Both the position numbers and the translations under genes were made by a program. A stretch of DNA of 64,000 bases from Trichomonas vaginalis G3 (taxonomy: Eukaryota > Parabasalia > Trichomonadida > Trichomonadidae). The notes beneath the pieces are model-generated. The model was not told the DNA's origin and did no database searches. It saw only the letters and a list, made by a program, of their open reading frames with translations. Positions 63,373 through 64,000 of this stretch are shown here, piece by piece. Position 1 is the first letter of the stretch, and each line of letters opens with the position of its first letter. The stretch is taken from contig NC_067207.1 of assembly GCF_026262505.1 (NCBI RefSeq), forward strand, positions 31,960,082 through 32,024,081, read 5' to 3'.

Positions 63373-63636
63373 TTATTTAGATAAGTAGCTTAAATTAAGG
63401 GTAATTTGCAAAATTAGTTCCCGACCTTTGAATTGGGCTCTTTCGTTATCCCAGTTGCGTAGGAGGTCGTCCCAGAGGAGTTGGTAGAATTGCCAATCCA
63501 AGGACGATTTGTCCTCCCAGGCATTGAGGATGTACTGCTCGTAGAGTTTCATGACCTCTGCCTTGCACCAGACACCCTCTCCCTTGGAAAGTAAGGCTTC
63601 TTCGAAGTGCTCGAATGCGATTGGCTGCGGGACCAT
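63373..63636 (-). CDS. Small protein (87 aa) divergent from the next gene
   Basis: The start is the ATG at 63636; a longer frame begins on GTG inside the block AAAAAGTGTCATTTCGG, which instead acts as leader with a TCATTT initiator. The product is Trp/Leu-rich ('NAWEDKSSLDWQFYQLLWDD', 'LLRNWDNERAQFKGRELI') and helical. No family is recognised. It is divergent from the frame starting at 63667 across 30 bases. Confidence 0.5.
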   Translation of the reverse strand: MVPQPIAFEHFEEALLSKGEGVWCKAEVMKLYEQYILNAWEDKSSLDWQFYQLLWDDLLRNWDNERAQFKGRELILQITLNLSYLSK

Positions 63637-63666
63637 CCGAAATGACACTTTTTGTCCGTTTGGTCA

Positions 63667-63951
63667 ATGTTCGTGTCTCGTGCCATAGTCGACGAAAATA
63701 CAGACAAACAGGTTATATATGAGTTTGAGACCAAGAATGGTGTAACTCGACCTGTCCGATTCAAAGACTCCGAGGGCGACCATGAAATTAAACGGAAATT
63801 AGCTAGGAAGGAATATAAAAATTTTTTATTTCATGCAATGTTTTATTTCTGTGCCGTCTTCAAGTATGCCCCAGTACTTACGCTTGGAGAGGACATGAAC
63901 TTCGGTGAAAATTTTGTCCAATTTGAATTGACCCATCTTTTCACCGACTAA
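63667..63951 (+). CDS. Small hypothetical protein, N-terminal part convincing
   Basis: From the ATG at 63667 the first ~55 codons give a plausible small protein ('ENTDKQVIYEFETKNGVTRP', 'VRFKDSEGDHEIKRKLARKE'). The remaining codons run antisense through a minus-strand coding stretch and are hydrophobic and less convincing, so the true end is uncertain. Function unknown. Confidence 0.35.
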   Translation: MFVSRAIVDENTDKQVIYEFETKNGVTRPVRFKDSEGDHEIKRKLARKEYKNFLFHAMFYFCAVFKYAPVLTLGEDMNFGENFVQFELTHLFTD

Positions 63952-64000
63952 ACCCATTTCAATGAGTTTGTTATAGCCTTCTTTGTTCGTCATGAGTGCG
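63826..64000 (-). CDS. C-terminal end of a minus-strand element gene, possibly a PolB-type polymerase
   Basis: Open from the right edge to a TAA at 63826-63828 (58 codons seen). The translation contains 'IEMGLVGEKMGQFKLDKIFT' and 'HVLSKRKYWGILEDGTEIKH', resembling, from memory, the last part of element-type family-B polymerases ('G.W+.E......PK.Y......G'). The ATG at 63993 could be a start or an internal Met; the edge prevents a decision. Codons are C-rich as in the HNH gene. The assignment is tentative. Confidence 0.35.
   Translation of the reverse strand, partial: ALMTNKEGYNKLIEMGLVGEKMGQFKLDKIFTEVHVLSKRKYWGILEDGTEIKHCMK

Overview
The window is nuclear DNA from a parabasalid protist, most likely Trichomonas vaginalis or a close relative. 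It is AT-rich. The host genes look intronless. Several have the trichomonad initiator (TCA followed by a pyrimidine and T) 7-17 bases before the ATG. Typical trichomonad families are present: an ankyrin protein with the long DUF3447-type N-terminus, a TKL-like kinase with a long C-terminal tail, large coiled-coil proteins, a GT61-like glycosyltransferase and Maverick/Polinton elements.

Positions 1-36041 are host territory. In order they hold: a plasma-membrane-type Ca2+-ATPase (minus, runs off the left edge), a leucine-rich-repeat/ADP-ribosylglycohydrolase fusion, a broken surface-protein-like pseudogene, a 980-aa coiled-coil protein, a cut-down membrane-cyclase-like N-terminus, a 337-aa coiled-coil protein, a small tail-anchored-type protein, a Rab GTPase, ribosomal protein eL42, a decayed ankyrin remnant beside a 240-aa hypothetical, a GT61-like glycosyltransferase, MsrA, a TKL pseudokinase, an ankyrin protein, cytosolic HSP90, a tiny acidic gene with strong codon bias, a 1098-aa coiled-coil protein and a VPS9-domain Rab exchange factor. 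These genes are single transcription units with no obvious joint pathway. The Rab and VPS9 genes both belong to endosomal trafficking, and the two largest coiled-coil proteins share a C-terminal module.

Positions 36042-47713 are one Maverick (Polinton) element with near-identical 178-bp terminal inverted repeats. It carries a retroviral-type integrase and a protein-primed family-B DNA polymerase (broken in about two places), plus several small genes. Its left third holds no recognisable gene but an elaborate repeat structure: 25-bp units, ~120-bp units, a 625-bp higher-order tandem repeat and a large palindrome.

Positions 47714-59935 hold a second virus-like element. It has one long open gene for a coiled-coil protein with a basic N-terminus. 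The rest is a heavily decayed tract, including a D5-like helicase remnant, and ends in a cluster of AGGGTAGA repeats. Positions 59936-64000 carry a set of short genes with more C-rich codons. They share a distinctive pre-ATG block and include an HNH-type protein. A 25-base assembly gap lies at 62063-62087.

No tRNA, rRNA or CRISPR array was seen. All family names come from reading motifs by eye; no database search was possible.
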